From: Pedobacter sp. R20-19
Lineage (GTDB): Bacteria; Bacteroidota; Bacteroidia; Sphingobacteriales; Sphingobacteriaceae
Length of the DNA stretch: 64,000 nt
Direction of reading: 5' to 3'
NCBI RefSeq assembly: GCF_000708265.2
Contig: NZ_JCKI01000003.1
Span: 1 to 64,000 of the forward strand
Part shown: piece by piece, positions 16,117 through 27,739 of the stretch
Position numbering within the stretch: the first letter of the stretch is position 1
Layout of the letters: each line of letters begins with the position of its first letter
Notes under the pieces: model-generated
What the model saw: only the letters and a program-made list of their open reading frames with translations
What the model was told of the DNA's origin: nothing
Databases searched by the model: none
Made by a program: the position numbers and the translations under genes

Positions 16117-17835
16117 ATGAACACTGAATTAATTGGCATCATTGCCACATTCTTACTTACCCTGGTTATCGCCATCCCATTGGGAAAATATCTGGCGAAG
16201 GTTTTTGCAGGAGAAAAGGTCTGGACAGACTTTTTAAAACCACTAGAAACTGGTATCTATAAACTTTCGGGTATAAATATTAAAGAGCAAATGGACTGGA
16301 AACAGCAGTTGAAAGCTTTACTCACCATTAATGTATTGTGGTTGGTGTACGGCTTTTTCGTGTTGATCTTTCAGCATAAGCTTCCATTAAACCCAGATGG
16401 AAACCCTGGCATGACACCAGATCTTGCCTTCAATACCATTATTAGTTTTGTTGCTAACTGTAATCTTCAGCATTATTCTGGCGAAAGCGGTGTAAGCTAT
16501 TTAACGCAACAATTTGTATTGATGTTTCTTCAGTTTGTGAGCGCCGCAACCGGTATTGCTGCCGCAGTAGTATTGTTTAAAGCTTTCAGAGATAAAACCA
16601 CCACACAGCTGGGCAATTTCTGGGAGTTTTTCATTAAAGCCATTACCAGATTGTTGTTACCTCTTTCTGTTATAGTTGCTTTAATTTTAACTTTTAATGG
16701 CACACCAGCCAGCTACGATGCGAAAGATCAGTTTATTTCTGTTCAGGGAGATACGGTTAATGTTTCCCGTGGACCAGCCGCTCAATTTATCGCCATCAAA
16801 CACTTGGGAACGAATGGAGGTGGGTATTTCGGTGCAAATTCTGCCCACCCATTCGAAAACCCAAGCTATTTAACCAATATGGTAGAAGTGATGTCGCAAA
16901 CGATTATTCCGCTTGCTATGGTCATTGCTTTCGGCTACTTTATCCGCAGACGTAAACTGGCCTGGACCATCTTTGGTGTCATGACTATCGGTTTATTTAT
17001 GTTGATGATTCCAACTGTTACCTCAGAGTTAGGTGGAAACCCAGCATTAGCCAAAATGGGAATTTCACAAACAACAGGTGCTATGGAAGGGAAAGAAGTT
17101 CGCTTTGGACCAGCCGCTACAGCCTACTGGAGTACCTTAACCACCGTGATTTCTACAGGCTCTGTAAATGGAATGCATGACAGTACCATGCCACTCACTG
17201 GGTTATGGCAATTATTGGCCATGATGATTAACGGCTTTTATGGAGGTTGTGGCGTAGGTTTGCTGAATTATTTCATCTATCTGATTATTGCTGTATTTAT
17301 TTCAGGTTTGATGGTAGGTAGAACACCAGAGTTTTTAGGTCATAAAGTTGAGGCAAGAGAAATCAAAATTGCAGCATTAATTACTTTGTTAAGTCCTTTT
17401 TTAATTCTTGCAGGTACAGCCATTGCGAGTTATGTTTTTACTAATCATGGTAACGCAGCCTGGGCCGTTCAGCCTAAAGCATGGTTAAACAACCCCGGCT
17501 TTCATGGTTTTTCAGAAATGCTGTATGAAGTAACCTCATCAAATGCGAACAATGGTTCAGGCTTTGAGGGTTTAGGTGATAACAATATCTTTTGGAATGT
17601 ATTAACAGGTGTAATCATCTTTCTAGGTCGTTTCTTACCTATTATCGGTCCGGTAGCAATTGCAGGTTTATTAGGTGCTAAAAAATTCATTCCAGAATCG
17701 GCAGGAACCTTAAAAACAGATACTAAAACATTCGCCTTGATGACCTTTGCTGTGATTTTGGTACTCAATGCCCTTTCTTACTTCCCGGCACTGGCTTTAG
17801 GTCCGCTTGCGGAATATTTTACCATGCTTAAATAA
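16117..17835 (+). CDS. kdpA: Potassium-transporting ATPase subunit KdpA, 572 aa
   Basis: KdpA is the K+-selective channel-like subunit of the high-affinity KdpFABC pump in the inner membrane. It shows about ten hydrophobic helices and the degenerate selectivity-filter loops of the family: TIISFVANCNLQHYSGE, HLGTNGGGYFGANSAHPFENP, STGSVNGMHDSTMPL and EVTSSNANNGSGFEGL. Length is as expected (E. coli 557). It lies second to third in the operon, followed 77 bp later by kdpB. Confidence 0.97.
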   Translation: MNTELIGIIATFLLTLVIAIPLGKYLAKVFAGEKVWTDFLKPLETGIYKLSGINIKEQMDWKQQLKALLTINVLWLVYGFFVLIFQHKLPLNPDGNPGMTPDLAFNTIISFVANCNLQHYSGESGVSYLTQQFVLMFLQFVSAATGIAAAVVLFKAFRDKTTTQLGNFWEFFIKAITRLLLPLSVIVALILTFNGTPASYDAKDQFISVQGDTVNVSRGPAAQFIAIKHLGTNGGGYFGANSAHPFENPSYLTNMVEVMSQTIIPLAMVIAFGYFIRRRKLAWTIFGVMTIGLFMLMIPTVTSELGGNPALAKMGISQTTGAMEGKEVRFGPAATAYWSTLTTVISTGSVNGMHDSTMPLTGLWQLLAMMINGFYGGCGVGLLNYFIYLIIAVFISGLMVGRTPEFLGHKVEAREIKIAALITLLSPFLILAGTAIASYVFTNHGNAAWAVQPKAWLNNPGFHGFSEMLYEVTSSNANNGSGFEGLGDNNIFWNVLTGVIIFLGRFLPIIGPVAIAGLLGAKKFIPESAGTLKTDTKTFALMTFAVILVLNALSYFPALALGPLAEYFTMLK

Positions 17836-17864
17836 ATCAAGACTACGATTAATATAATCCACTA

Positions 17865-17898
17865 AAAATCTGTGAGATCATTAACATCTGTGAATCAC
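17865..17898 (+). repeat. Intergenic repeat phrase, family G, copy 1
   Basis: AAAATCTGTGAGATCATTAA then CATCTGTGAATCAC: two imperfect copies of ATCTGTGAnATCA. Related phrases occur at 20756-20776 and 49214-49247. It sits in the kdpA-kdpB spacer. Confidence 0.5.
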
Positions 17899-17912
17899 TT
17901 AAAAATAAAATA

Positions 17913-19940
17913 ATGAAACCCAATAATAAATTGTTCGAACCTGCGCTGGTGCAAACTGCATTGAAACAATCTTTCATCAAATTAGATCCACGGGTAATGG
18001 TGCGTAACCCGGTAATGTTTACGGTTGAAGTAGGTACATTAGTAATGGCTTATGTTACCGTTTACTCTATTAGCCACAGCGGACAAGGCTCGCCATTGTA
18101 TAACTTTTTCATCTTTTTGGTACTTCTGCTTACCGTAGTATTTGCAAATTTTGCAGAAGCCATTGCAGAAGCAAGAGGAAAAGCTCAGGCAGACAGTTTG
18201 CGTAAAACCCGTGAAGAAACACCAGCAAAAGTGCTTTTAGACAATGGAACAATTGAAATTCGTTCTTCAAACCAATTAAAAAAAGGTGACGTGTTTGTTT
18301 GTGAAACCGGTGATACCATTCCAACCGATGGAGAAATCATTGAGGGTATTGCAACCATTGATGAATCGGCCATTACAGGAGAATCTGCTCCGGTAATTCG
18401 TGAATCTGGCGGTGATAAATCATCTGTTACAGGTGGAACTAAAGTGCTTTCTGATGAAATAAAAGTCCGTGTAAGTACCGCCCCAGGCGAAAGTTTTCTC
18501 GATAAAATGATCGCTTTGGTTGAAGGTGCATCACGCCAGAAAACACCAAATGAAATTGCTTTAACCATCCTGTTGGCAAGTTTCACACTGGTATTCATCA
18601 TTGTTTGTGTTACGTTGAAACCCTTCGCAGATTATGCCAACACTCCGATTACTATTGCTGCCTTAATTTCGCTTTTTGTATGCTTAATTCCAACCACTAT
18701 TGGCGGTTTACTATCGGCCATTGGTATTGCCGGAATGGATCGTGCCCTAAGGGCAAACGTGATTACCAAATCAGGTAAAGCAGTAGAAACTGCAGGTGAT
18801 ATAGACGTGCTGTTGTTGGATAAAACCGGAACCATCACCATTGGTAACCGTAAGGCAACCAACTTCTACCCTACTGCTGGGGTAGTAATTAAAGATTTTA
18901 CTGATGCCTGCGTATTAAGTTCTCTGGCAGATGAAACACCAGAGGGAAAATCAATTATTGAACTGGCGAGTGAGCAGGGCTTTAAAAATTCTGGAACACC
19001 GCAAGGTTCTACATTTATCAAATTCACAGCCGAAACCCGCTCAAGCGGATTAGATACTGCCGATGGAAGACGGATTAGAAAGGGTGCTTTTGATTCCATC
19101 CGAAATATTGTAGAAAAAGCAGGAAACATCTTCCCTTCAGATATTGAAAACTATGTTAAAAATATCGCTACTAATGGAGGAACACCTCTAGTGGTTTCGG
19201 AAAACGAAAAAGCGCTGGGTGTGATCGAACTGCAGGACATTATTAAACCAGGCATCAGCGAGCGTTTTGAGCGCTTGCGTAAAATGGGTGTTAAAACCGT
19301 AATGGTGACTGGTGATAATCCTTTAACTGCAAAATACATTGCAGAAAAAGCGGGTGTTGATGATTTTATTGCGGAGGCAAAGCCAGAAGATAAAATGAAC
19401 TACATCAAAGATGAGCAAGCTTTGGGTAAATTGGTAGCCATGATGGGTGACGGTACCAATGACGCTCCGGCACTTGCCCAGGCAGATGTTGGCGTGGCCA
19501 TGAATAGCGGAACACAGGCTGCCAAAGAAGCCGGAAACATGGTGGATTTGGACAATGATCCAACTAAGCTGATTGAAATTGTAGAAATTGGGAAACAGTT
19601 GCTGATTACCCGTGGAACGTTAACTACTTTTTCCATCGCCAATGATGTGGCAAAATATTTTGCAATTGTTCCGGCATTATTTATTGCCTCTATCCCTGCC
19701 TTGCAAAGCTTAAACATTATGGGTTTACACTCACCAGAAAGTGCAATTATGTCGGCCGTAATTTTCAATGCGATTATTATTCCGATTTTAATTCCACTGG
19801 CCTTAAAAGGTGTGGCATATAAACCCATCGGTGCAACGGCTTTACTTCGCAGAAACTTATTTATTTATGGAATTGGAGGTGTTGTCGCTCCATTTATCGG
19901 CATCAAATTAATTGATTTAGTCATAGGCTTATTGGTTTAA
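17913..19940 (+). CDS. kdpB: Potassium-transporting ATPase ATP-binding subunit KdpB, 675 aa
   Basis: A P-type ATPase (class IA) energising KdpA. Visible motifs are ITGESAPV in the actuator domain, the phosphorylation site [10 protein letters not shown], the nucleotide-binding-domain phrase [21 protein letters not shown] and the hinge [34 protein letters not shown]. Seven membrane helices are expected, with the pair before the P-domain carrying [17 protein letters not shown]. Length matches E. coli KdpB (682). Three antisense ORFs over this gene are codon-structure shadows. Confidence 0.98.
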   Translation: MKPNNKLFEPALVQTALKQSFIKLDPRVMVRNPVMFTVEVGTLVMAYVTVYSISHSGQGSPLYNFFIFLVLLLTVVFANFAEAIAEARGKAQADSLRKTREETPAKVLLDNGTIEIRSSNQLKKGDVFVCETGDTIPTDGEIIEGIATIDESAITGESAPVIRESGGDKSSVTGGTKVLSDEIKVRVSTAPGESFLDKMIALVEGASRQKTPNEIALTILLASFTLVFIIVCVTLKPFADYANTPITIAALISLFVCLIPTTIGGLLSAIGIAGMDRALRANVITKSGKAVETAGDIDVLLLDKTGTITIGNRKATNFYPTAGVVIKDFTDACVLSSLADETPEGKSIIELASEQGFKNSGTPQGSTFIKFTAETRSSGLDTADGRRIRKGAFDSIRNIVEKAGNIFPSDIENYVKNIATNGGTPLVVSENEKALGVIELQDIIKPGISERFERLRKMGVKTVMVTGDNPLTAKYIAEKAGVDDFIAEAKPEDKMNYIKDEQALGKLVAMMGDGTNDAPALAQADVGVAMNSGTQAAKEAGNMVDLDNDPTKLIEIVEIGKQLLITRGTLTTFSIANDVAKYFAIVPALFIASIPALQSLNIMGLHSPESAIMSAVIFNAIIIPILIPLALKGVAYKPIGATALLRRNLFIYGIGGVVAPFIGIKLIDLVIGLLV

Positions 19941-19950
19941 AATTTAAAGT

Positions 19951-20040
19951 AAATGGAGAATAGGGAATAGATATAAAGCCGAAAATAAATAATTAACATC
20001 TAATGGGCTTCCTATTTTCTCACATCTATTCTCTATTTAC
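19951..20040. repeat. Intergenic inverted repeat, family C, copy 2 (kdpB-kdpC spacer)
   Basis: TGGAGAATAGGGAATAGAT pairs imperfectly with CATCTATTCTCTATTTAC, and AAAGCC with GGGCTT inside. Same phrase as 16023-16106. It occupies the kdpB-kdpC gap. Confidence 0.6.
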
Positions 20041-20083
20041 GCTTATCTATTTCCTTTCCTCACATTATTAAAGACAAAATATC

Positions 20084-20644
20084 ATGAAAAAATACATCAT
20101 ACAATCGATACGTTTAACATTAGTTTTAATCGTATTGCTATGCATCATCTATCCCATCAGCATTGCATTAGCCGGCAAACTTTCCAAAGGCAACGGTGCT
20201 GGTGAAAAAATCACTAAAAATGGAAAAACAATCGGTTATGCCTTATTAGGCCAATCATTTACTAAACCAGAATATTTCTGGGGAAGGCCATCAGCAGTAA
20301 GCTATAATGCCGCCGGATCAGCAGGTTCAAATAAAGGACCATCAAATCCAGATTATTTGAAAGAAGTACAATCAAGAATTGACACCTTGTTAAAATATAA
20401 TCCCGGATTAAAAAAATCAGAAATCCCTGCAGATATGGTTACAGCATCTGGTAGTGGTTTAGATCCCAATATCTCTGAACAAGGCGCTGCCATTCAAATT
20501 GCCAGAGTTGCTAAAACCAGAAAAATCAGCGAACAGAAAGTTAAAGAATTGGTGGCCCTTAATACTATTAAACCTCTGATGGGTTTATTTGGCCCATCAT
20601 CAGTAAATGTGTTGAAGTTGAATTTGGCACTGGATAATTTATAA
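20084..20644 (+). CDS. kdpC: Potassium-transporting ATPase subunit KdpC, 186 aa
   Basis: A single N-terminal transmembrane helix (about residues 10-30) is followed by a periplasmic domain. Family motifs are GQSFTKPEYFWGRPSAVSYNAAGSAGSN, LGPSNP-like KGPSNPDYL, PADMVTASGSGLDPNISEQGAAIQIARVAKTR and the C-terminal LFGPSSVNVLKLNLAL. KdpC assists K+ binding and complex assembly. Length fits the family (about 190). Confidence 0.96.
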   Translation: MKKYIIQSIRLTLVLIVLLCIIYPISIALAGKLSKGNGAGEKITKNGKTIGYALLGQSFTKPEYFWGRPSAVSYNAAGSAGSNKGPSNPDYLKEVQSRIDTLLKYNPGLKKSEIPADMVTASGSGLDPNISEQGAAIQIARVAKTRKISEQKVKELVALNTIKPLMGLFGPSSVNVLKLNLALDNL

Positions 20645-20666
20645 TAAAACGAATCTCTTATGCAAT

Positions 20667-20725
20667 CGTCATTCTGAATTCATTTCAGCATCTAAAACAG
20701 ACCTTGAAATAAATTCAGTGTGACG
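20667..20725. repeat. Dispersed inverted repeat, family A, copy 1 (kdpC-porin spacer)
   Basis: CGTCATTCTGAATTCATTTCAG on the left arm and TTGAAATAAATTCAGTGTGACG on the right. It is related to the GTCATTGCGAGG family at 43775, 47739, 50722 and 53231, with the body diverged. It can form a long RNA hairpin. Confidence 0.6.
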
Positions 20726-20755
20726 ACCGCTTTAGATAAAAACTTCTTAAATACC

Positions 20756-20776
20756 ACTAAAATCGGTGTAATCACC
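20756..20776 (+). repeat. Intergenic repeat phrase, family G, copy 2
   Basis: ACTAAAATCGGTGTAATCACC, matching 17865-17898 and 49214-49247. It lies just upstream of the porin start codon. Confidence 0.45.
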
Positions 20777-20784
20777 TTATCAAT

Positions 20785-21855
20785 ATGAAAAAACTCATCG
20801 CCCTTATTACAACTTTAACAGCATCCATTACTGCCTTTGCACAAGAAGAACCTAAAGTAAAATTTTCTGGTTATTTAGAAACTTACTATGGCTACGATTT
20901 TAATAAACCTGCCGATCATAACCGCCCTGGATTCATTTATTCACACAATAGAACCAATGAGGTTAACCTGAATTTGGGTTTTATTAAAGCGGCTTATGAT
21001 AGCGGCAACATCAGAGCAAACCTTGCTGTAATGGCAGGAACGTATTCCAACGCTAATCTATCTGCCGAGCCTGGCGTACTCAAAAATATTTACGAAGCCA
21101 ATGCGGGAGTTAAACTTTCTAAATCAGAAAACCTGTGGATTGATGCCGGCATCTTTTCATCTCATATTGGTTTTGAAAGTGCTGTTTCTAAAGATTGCTG
21201 GGTTTTAACCAGAAATATTTCTTCTGAAAACACACCTTACTATGAATCTGGCGCAAAATTAACTTACGGCACCAAAGATGGAAAACTCACTGCCGCCCTA
21301 CTCTATCTAAATGGATGGCAAAGAATCACCCGGCAAAATGGAAATGATAAGCCTGCAGGTGGATTGCAATTGAGCTGGAAGCCAACGCCTAAAATCACTG
21401 TTAATTACAGCAATTACCTTGGAACCGAAGGTGTAGATTCTGTTCGTGTAAATCGTTTTTACCATAACCTGTACGGTATTTTCCAGGTAACAGATCAATT
21501 CGGATTAACGCTAGGTTTAGACTATGGCACCCAACAAAAAACCAAAGGTAGCAGCAGTGTAAATGAAGTAATTTCACCAGTAGCCATTGTGCAATATAAA
21601 TTTGCAGATAAATGGGCTATGGCAGGAAGATTTGAATATTACGAAGACAAAAATGGTATTTTTATATCAACAGCAACGCCAAACGGATTTAAAACAAAAG
21701 GTTACTCCTTAAATATAGACTATTCACCAATCCCGAATGCAGTTGTTCGCTTAGAAGGAAAAACCTATGATAGCAAGGATAAAATTTTTAATCGTGGAAC
21801 CAGTTCAGTAAATGCAAATACCACATTAACAGCAAGTATAGCTGTTGCTTTTTAA
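20785..21855 (+). CDS. Outer-membrane beta-barrel porin (BBP2/OmpL-like), 356 aa
   Basis: A signal peptide (residues 1-19, ITAFAQEE) leads a beta-barrel with alternating hydrophobic strands and a C-terminal Phe (ASIAVAF). The opening KFSGYLETYYGYDFNKP and NLGFIKAAYDSGNIRANLAVMAGTY with WIDAGIFSSHIGFES are characteristic of the putative beta-barrel porin-2 family. It sits between kdpC and kdpD in the same orientation, 18 bp before kdpD, so it is part of the Kdp operon. The likely role is letting K+ through the outer membrane when K+ is scarce; this is inferred from position. Confidence 0.88.
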   Translation: MKKLIALITTLTASITAFAQEEPKVKFSGYLETYYGYDFNKPADHNRPGFIYSHNRTNEVNLNLGFIKAAYDSGNIRANLAVMAGTYSNANLSAEPGVLKNIYEANAGVKLSKSENLWIDAGIFSSHIGFESAVSKDCWVLTRNISSENTPYYESGAKLTYGTKDGKLTAALLYLNGWQRITRQNGNDKPAGGLQLSWKPTPKITVNYSNYLGTEGVDSVRVNRFYHNLYGIFQVTDQFGLTLGLDYGTQQKTKGSSSVNEVISPVAIVQYKFADKWAMAGRFEYYEDKNGIFISTATPNGFKTKGYSLNIDYSPIPNAVVRLEGKTYDSKDKIFNRGTSSVNANTTLTASIAVAF

Positions 21856-21873
21856 TAGCCAATAAAAACATCA

Positions 21874-22998
21874 ATGCAAGAAAAAGAAGATTCTGTACAA
21901 CATTTCCTCGAATTAATTCAGAAATCACGTCGGGGGAAGCTCAAAATTTATATTGGGATGAGCGCCGGTGTGGGCAAAACCTACCGGATGTTACAGGAAT
22001 CTCATGCACTTTTACGTAACGGCATTGATGTTTGCATTGGTTATGTGGAAACACACCGCAGAGCTGAAACCGAGGCATTGGTGGCAGGCTTACCAATCAT
22101 CCCAAGGAAAAATATTTTTTACAGGGGCAAAGAAATTGCTGAGATGGATTTGCAGGGTATTTTAAACCGCCATCCTGAAATTGTGATTGTAGATGAGCTG
22201 GCCCATACAAATGCTGATGGTAGTAAAAATGGCAAACGCTGGCAGGATGTTTTTGATTTACTTGAAGCCGGGATTAGTGTTATTTCAGCAGTAAATATCC
22301 AGCATCTGGAAAGCATCAATGAAGAGATTGAACAGCTTACGGGCATTACTGTAACCGAACGAATTCCAGATAAAATACTGGAACTGGCAGATGAAATTGT
22401 TAATATTGATTTAACTGCTGATGAACTGATTACGCGTTTAAAGGAAGGAAAGATTTACGATCAATCAAAAATTGATCGGGCTTTATCCAATTTCTTCCAG
22501 GCAGATAAAATTTTACAGCTCCGGGAATTAGCACTAAAAGAAGTGGTGCACCAGGTGGAAAGGAAAATTCAGACTGAAATTCCGAAATCAATTAAACTCC
22601 GCAAAGAACGGTTTCTGGCTTGCATTTCATCCAATGCAGAAACCGCAGGCGTAGTGATCCGTAAAACTGCCAGATTGGCTTCCTATTATCACTCCACATG
22701 GATGGTACTTTATGTGCAAAGCGATGCAGAGAGCCTGGATAAAATTAAGTTGGATAAGCAGCGGCACTTAATTAACCATTTTAAGCTGGCAACTGAATTG
22801 GGCGCTGAAGTAATTAAAGTTAAAAGCAATCAGATCACACAAAGTATTATTAACATGGCAACGGAAAAAGAGATCACCACCATTTGCATGGGCAAGCCTC
22901 ATTTAAACATTTTTCAGGTAATGTTGCGAACGGCAATTTTTAATCAGCTGTTGCGTAATTTAGCTGCGAAAGAAATTGATTTGGTGATACTTTCTTAA
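21874..22998 (+). CDS. kdpD: KdpD-like sensor protein without kinase domain, 374 aa
   Basis: It contains the N-terminal KdpD domain (Walker A GMSAGVGKT near residues 28-36, VDELAHTNADGSKNGKRWQDV, AVNIQHLESINEEIEQLTG) and a USP-like nucleotide-binding domain (about 245-374, ISSNAETAGVVIRKTARLA, GKPHLNIF). The four membrane helices, GAF-like and histidine kinase parts of full-length KdpD (about 890 residues) are absent. Kinase function is presumably provided by the separate histidine kinase 79 bp downstream. In E. coli these N-terminal domains modulate the kinase and phosphatase balance, and the USP part binds c-di-AMP in some species; either is possible here. Confidence 0.93.
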   Translation: MQEKEDSVQHFLELIQKSRRGKLKIYIGMSAGVGKTYRMLQESHALLRNGIDVCIGYVETHRRAETEALVAGLPIIPRKNIFYRGKEIAEMDLQGILNRHPEIVIVDELAHTNADGSKNGKRWQDVFDLLEAGISVISAVNIQHLESINEEIEQLTGITVTERIPDKILELADEIVNIDLTADELITRLKEGKIYDQSKIDRALSNFFQADKILQLRELALKEVVHQVERKIQTEIPKSIKLRKERFLACISSNAETAGVVIRKTARLASYYHSTWMVLYVQSDAESLDKIKLDKQRHLINHFKLATELGAEVIKVKSNQITQSIINMATEKEITTICMGKPHLNIFQVMLRTAIFNQLLRNLAAKEIDLVILS

Positions 22999-23009
22999 AT
23001 CTAACTTAA

Positions 23010-23063
23010 ATTACCACCCAAGATATCTAAGCTTATGTTTGCTTAGGATTCTCAGGTGGTAAT
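23010..23063 (+). repeat. Stem-loop between kdpD and histidine kinase
   Basis: ATTACCACC pairs with GGTGGTAAT, with an inner CTAAGC/GCTTAG stem. There is no T-run, so it is more likely an mRNA processing or stability element than a terminator. Confidence 0.5.
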
Positions 23064-23077
23064 CAAATAATATTATC

Positions 23078-24817
23078 ATGAAAATAAAAACCAAGCTCCG
23101 CCTCGGATTCGGGTTTCTCTTTATACTCGTTTTATCGTTTGGATTAATTGCCTTATTCTTTCTGAATGAGCTATCCGATAAATCAAAAGTAATCCTGAAA
23201 GACAACTATAAATCGCTAAAATATGTGAGTGCCATGCGGCATATAGTGGATGAAAGCAGCTTTCCGTTATCAACAGAAAATGCAAAGCTATTTGAAGAAA
23301 ATTTAAACCATGAGGGACAAAACATTACTGAACACGGGGAAAAAATTGCCTTCGAAAAATTAGCATCTGCTTACCATTCTCTACAGCTTTCTTCAAATGT
23401 AAATAGCTTAAAAAACCTTCGTTCTGCATTACATAATATTGAGGACGTGAACATGAAGGCCATTTACCAAAAGAATGAGCAGGCAAATGCAGCATCTTCC
23501 AGAGCCAATTTATATATTTCAATTGCTGCAGTTCTGAGCTTTCTAATTCTCTTTACATTCATTGTTAACTTCCCGGGCTTTGTAGCAAATCCGCTGGCTG
23601 AATTCAGCGCTGCCATTAAACAAATCAGCAGAAAAAATTACAAACAACGCCTTCATTTTAACAACCATGATGAGTTTACTGAACTTGCAGATGCTTTTAA
23701 TGGGATGGTACTTAAATTAAATGAATGGGAGAACAGTAATCTTTCTAAAATCAAATCTGAAAAATTGCGTATTGAAGCCATTATTGCACAAATGCAGGAT
23801 GCAATTATCGGCTTAAATGAAAAAGGGGAAATTCTGTTTCTAAATCATTTAGCTGCGAAATTAATGAATCTGGATGAAGACAAAATCATCGGTCAGAATG
23901 CTACAGAACTCATGAAAAAAAATGAGTTATTAAAGCGAATTATAAAACCAGCAACTGAAGATAAAACTTTAAAAATCTACGCTGATGATAAGGAATCTTA
24001 TTTCCTTTTAGAGCATCGGGAAATCGTGATTCCAAATTATGATGATCAGGATGAAAAGACCTTAATTGCATCTTCAAAATCAGCCGGGAGTGTGTATGTT
24101 TTAAAAAACATCACTCAATTTAAAGAGCTTGACGAGGCCAAAACCAATTTTATTGCAACAGTGTCCCATGAACTGAAAACACCACTTTCATCCATAAAAA
24201 TGAGTTTAAAGCTGCTTAGTGATGAGCGTGTTGGTATGATGAATGAAGAACAAAATCAATTGTTAACCCACATTAAAGAAGATAGCGACAGGTTATTAAA
24301 AATTACCAGTGAGCTTTTGGATCTGTCTCAAGTGGAAACCGGCAATTTAAAACTTACTTTTGCCATCACCAAGCCTCTAGATATTGTAAATTATGCCGTG
24401 GATGCGGTTAAATTTCAGGCGGAGCAGAAATCAATACAGTTGGAATTGAACTGCGATAAAAACCTGGGGTTTGTTAATGCTGATATCCAGAAGACAGCCT
24501 GGGTTTTAGTTAATTTTCTGTCGAATGCTTTACGTTATAGTTCAGAAAAATCAAAAGTAACCATTGATGTATTCCAAAAAGATCAATTTATTCAGTTTTC
24601 GGTTCAGGATTTTGGAAAGGGCATTGACGAAAAATACCAAAAGCGTCTTTTTGAACGCTATTTTCAGGTACCAACCGATGGACAAAATAAATCCGGATCG
24701 GGTTTAGGACTTGCCATTTCCAAAGATTTCATTGAAGCAGAAGATGGAAAAATATGGGTGGAAAGTGCTATTGGAGAAGGCAGTAAATTTAGTTTTTCTC
24801 TACCTGTCGTATCCTAA
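23078..24817 (+). CDS. Membrane sensor histidine kinase (HAMP-PAS-HisKA-HATPase), 579 aa
   Basis: Two transmembrane helices (about 10-32 and 150-170) flank a roughly 115-residue periplasmic sensor. Then comes HAMP (PLAEFSAAIKQISRKNYKQRL), PAS (about 235-345, IIAQMQDAIIGLNEKGEIL) and a HisKA H-box (FIATVSHELKTPLSSIKMSLK), followed by HATPase boxes (NFLSNALRYSS N-box, DFGKGIDEKYQKRLFERYF G1/F-box, GSGLGLAIS G2-box). It is the only kinase in the Kdp operon and lacks the KdpD-type N-terminus, which is a separate gene upstream. Likely partner: the orphan sigma-54 regulator at 11859-13196. Its last 4 bases overlap the convergent thioesterase gene. Confidence 0.93.
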   Translation: MKIKTKLRLGFGFLFILVLSFGLIALFFLNELSDKSKVILKDNYKSLKYVSAMRHIVDESSFPLSTENAKLFEENLNHEGQNITEHGEKIAFEKLASAYHSLQLSSNVNSLKNLRSALHNIEDVNMKAIYQKNEQANAASSRANLYISIAAVLSFLILFTFIVNFPGFVANPLAEFSAAIKQISRKNYKQRLHFNNHDEFTELADAFNGMVLKLNEWENSNLSKIKSEKLRIEAIIAQMQDAIIGLNEKGEILFLNHLAAKLMNLDEDKIIGQNATELMKKNELLKRIIKPATEDKTLKIYADDKESYFLLEHREIVIPNYDDQDEKTLIASSKSAGSVYVLKNITQFKELDEAKTNFIATVSHELKTPLSSIKMSLKLLSDERVGMMNEEQNQLLTHIKEDSDRLLKITSELLDLSQVETGNLKLTFAITKPLDIVNYAVDAVKFQAEQKSIQLELNCDKNLGFVNADIQKTAWVLVNFLSNALRYSSEKSKVTIDVFQKDQFIQFSVQDFGKGIDEKYQKRLFERYFQVPTDGQNKSGSGLGLAISKDFIEAEDGKIWVESAIGEGSKFSFSLPVVS

Positions 24818-25293
24818 ACAATATAAGGTTCCATTTCCTTATCAATACTTTTGCGAAGTTCCATCAGTTTAATTGCATAACCATGCATGGCAATTTCTTT
24901 TTCAGTTTTTGGTTTAAAGGCAGGAATTGGTTTAGGTTGTCCTTCATCATCTACAGCAACAAAGACGATGATGCAGTGCGTATTTTTAACAAAGTCGGCC
25001 TGACCAACGGGTTTAGAAAAAGCATCTACAGCAATATGCATACTGGTTTTACCGGTATAAATAATCCGTGCTTCCATTTTAACCAAATGACCTATATGAA
25101 CCGGATGAAAAAACCGGATTCCACCCACATAAACAGTCACACAATAAGTCTGGCTCCATTGTAAAGCACAGGCAAAAGCAGCCTGATCAATCCACTTCAT
25201 CATCATTCCACCATGCACTTTACCGCCATAATTTACGTCAGAAGGTTCGCTTAAAAATTGAAGTTCGATGTGGTTATTAATTTTTGCCATCAT
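24814..25293 (-). CDS. Acyl-CoA thioesterase, hotdog fold, 159 aa
   Basis: A YciA/BACH-like hotdog thioesterase, hydrolysing acyl-CoA to free acid and CoA in the cytosol. The helix-lead motif NYGGKVHGGMMMKWIDQAAFACA carries the conserved Asn/Gly and Asp-Gln residues; strand motifs CVTVYVGGIRFFHPVHIGHLVKMEARI follow. ATG at 25293 (or a second ATG one codon later) is the start. It converges on, and overlaps by 4 bp, the histidine kinase gene. Confidence 0.88.
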   Translation of the reverse strand: MMAKINNHIELQFLSEPSDVNYGGKVHGGMMMKWIDQAAFACALQWSQTYCVTVYVGGIRFFHPVHIGHLVKMEARIIYTGKTSMHIAVDAFSKPVGQADFVKNTHCIIVFVAVDDEGQPKPIPAFKPKTEKEIAMHGYAIKLMELRKSIDKEMEPYIV

Positions 25294-25312
25294 TTAAATT
25301 ATTGAGACTTAA

Positions 25313-25428
25313 AACCGCAAAGAAAGCTAAGTTTTTCGCAAAGTACGAAAAGGTTAAAAGGAATAAAGAAAAAACACGAGGTTTTGCTACCCCTATTTTT
25401 ATTCTGATTACTCGCTTTCTTTACGGTT
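25313..25428. repeat. Intergenic element with 15-bp inverted ends
   Basis: AACCGCAAAGAAAGC at the left and GCTTTCTTTACGGTT at the right form a near-perfect terminal inverted repeat (one mismatch), enclosing about 86 bp. It contains the CGCAAAG phrases typical of Bacteroidota spacers. No transposase; it could be a MITE-like element or a long hairpin. Confidence 0.5.
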
Positions 25429-25440
25429 AAACTTGTTATT

Positions 25441-27585
<2,145 letters not shown>

Positions 27586-27739
27586 TTATTATTCAATTTA
27601 GAATGTGGCAAGCCGCAATTATTTTTTTGTCTATATAAGCTTAAATGCACTTATATTCCTTATATGGTTAATTTTATTAAACCAACTACTATTTTATCAA
27701 ATATGGCATAACACAGTTACATTAATTATATGTTAAAAC

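Noticed and set aside
18185-19828. Several long antisense ORFs over kdpB
   Set aside because: They follow codon structure of kdpB; no independent signal for coding.
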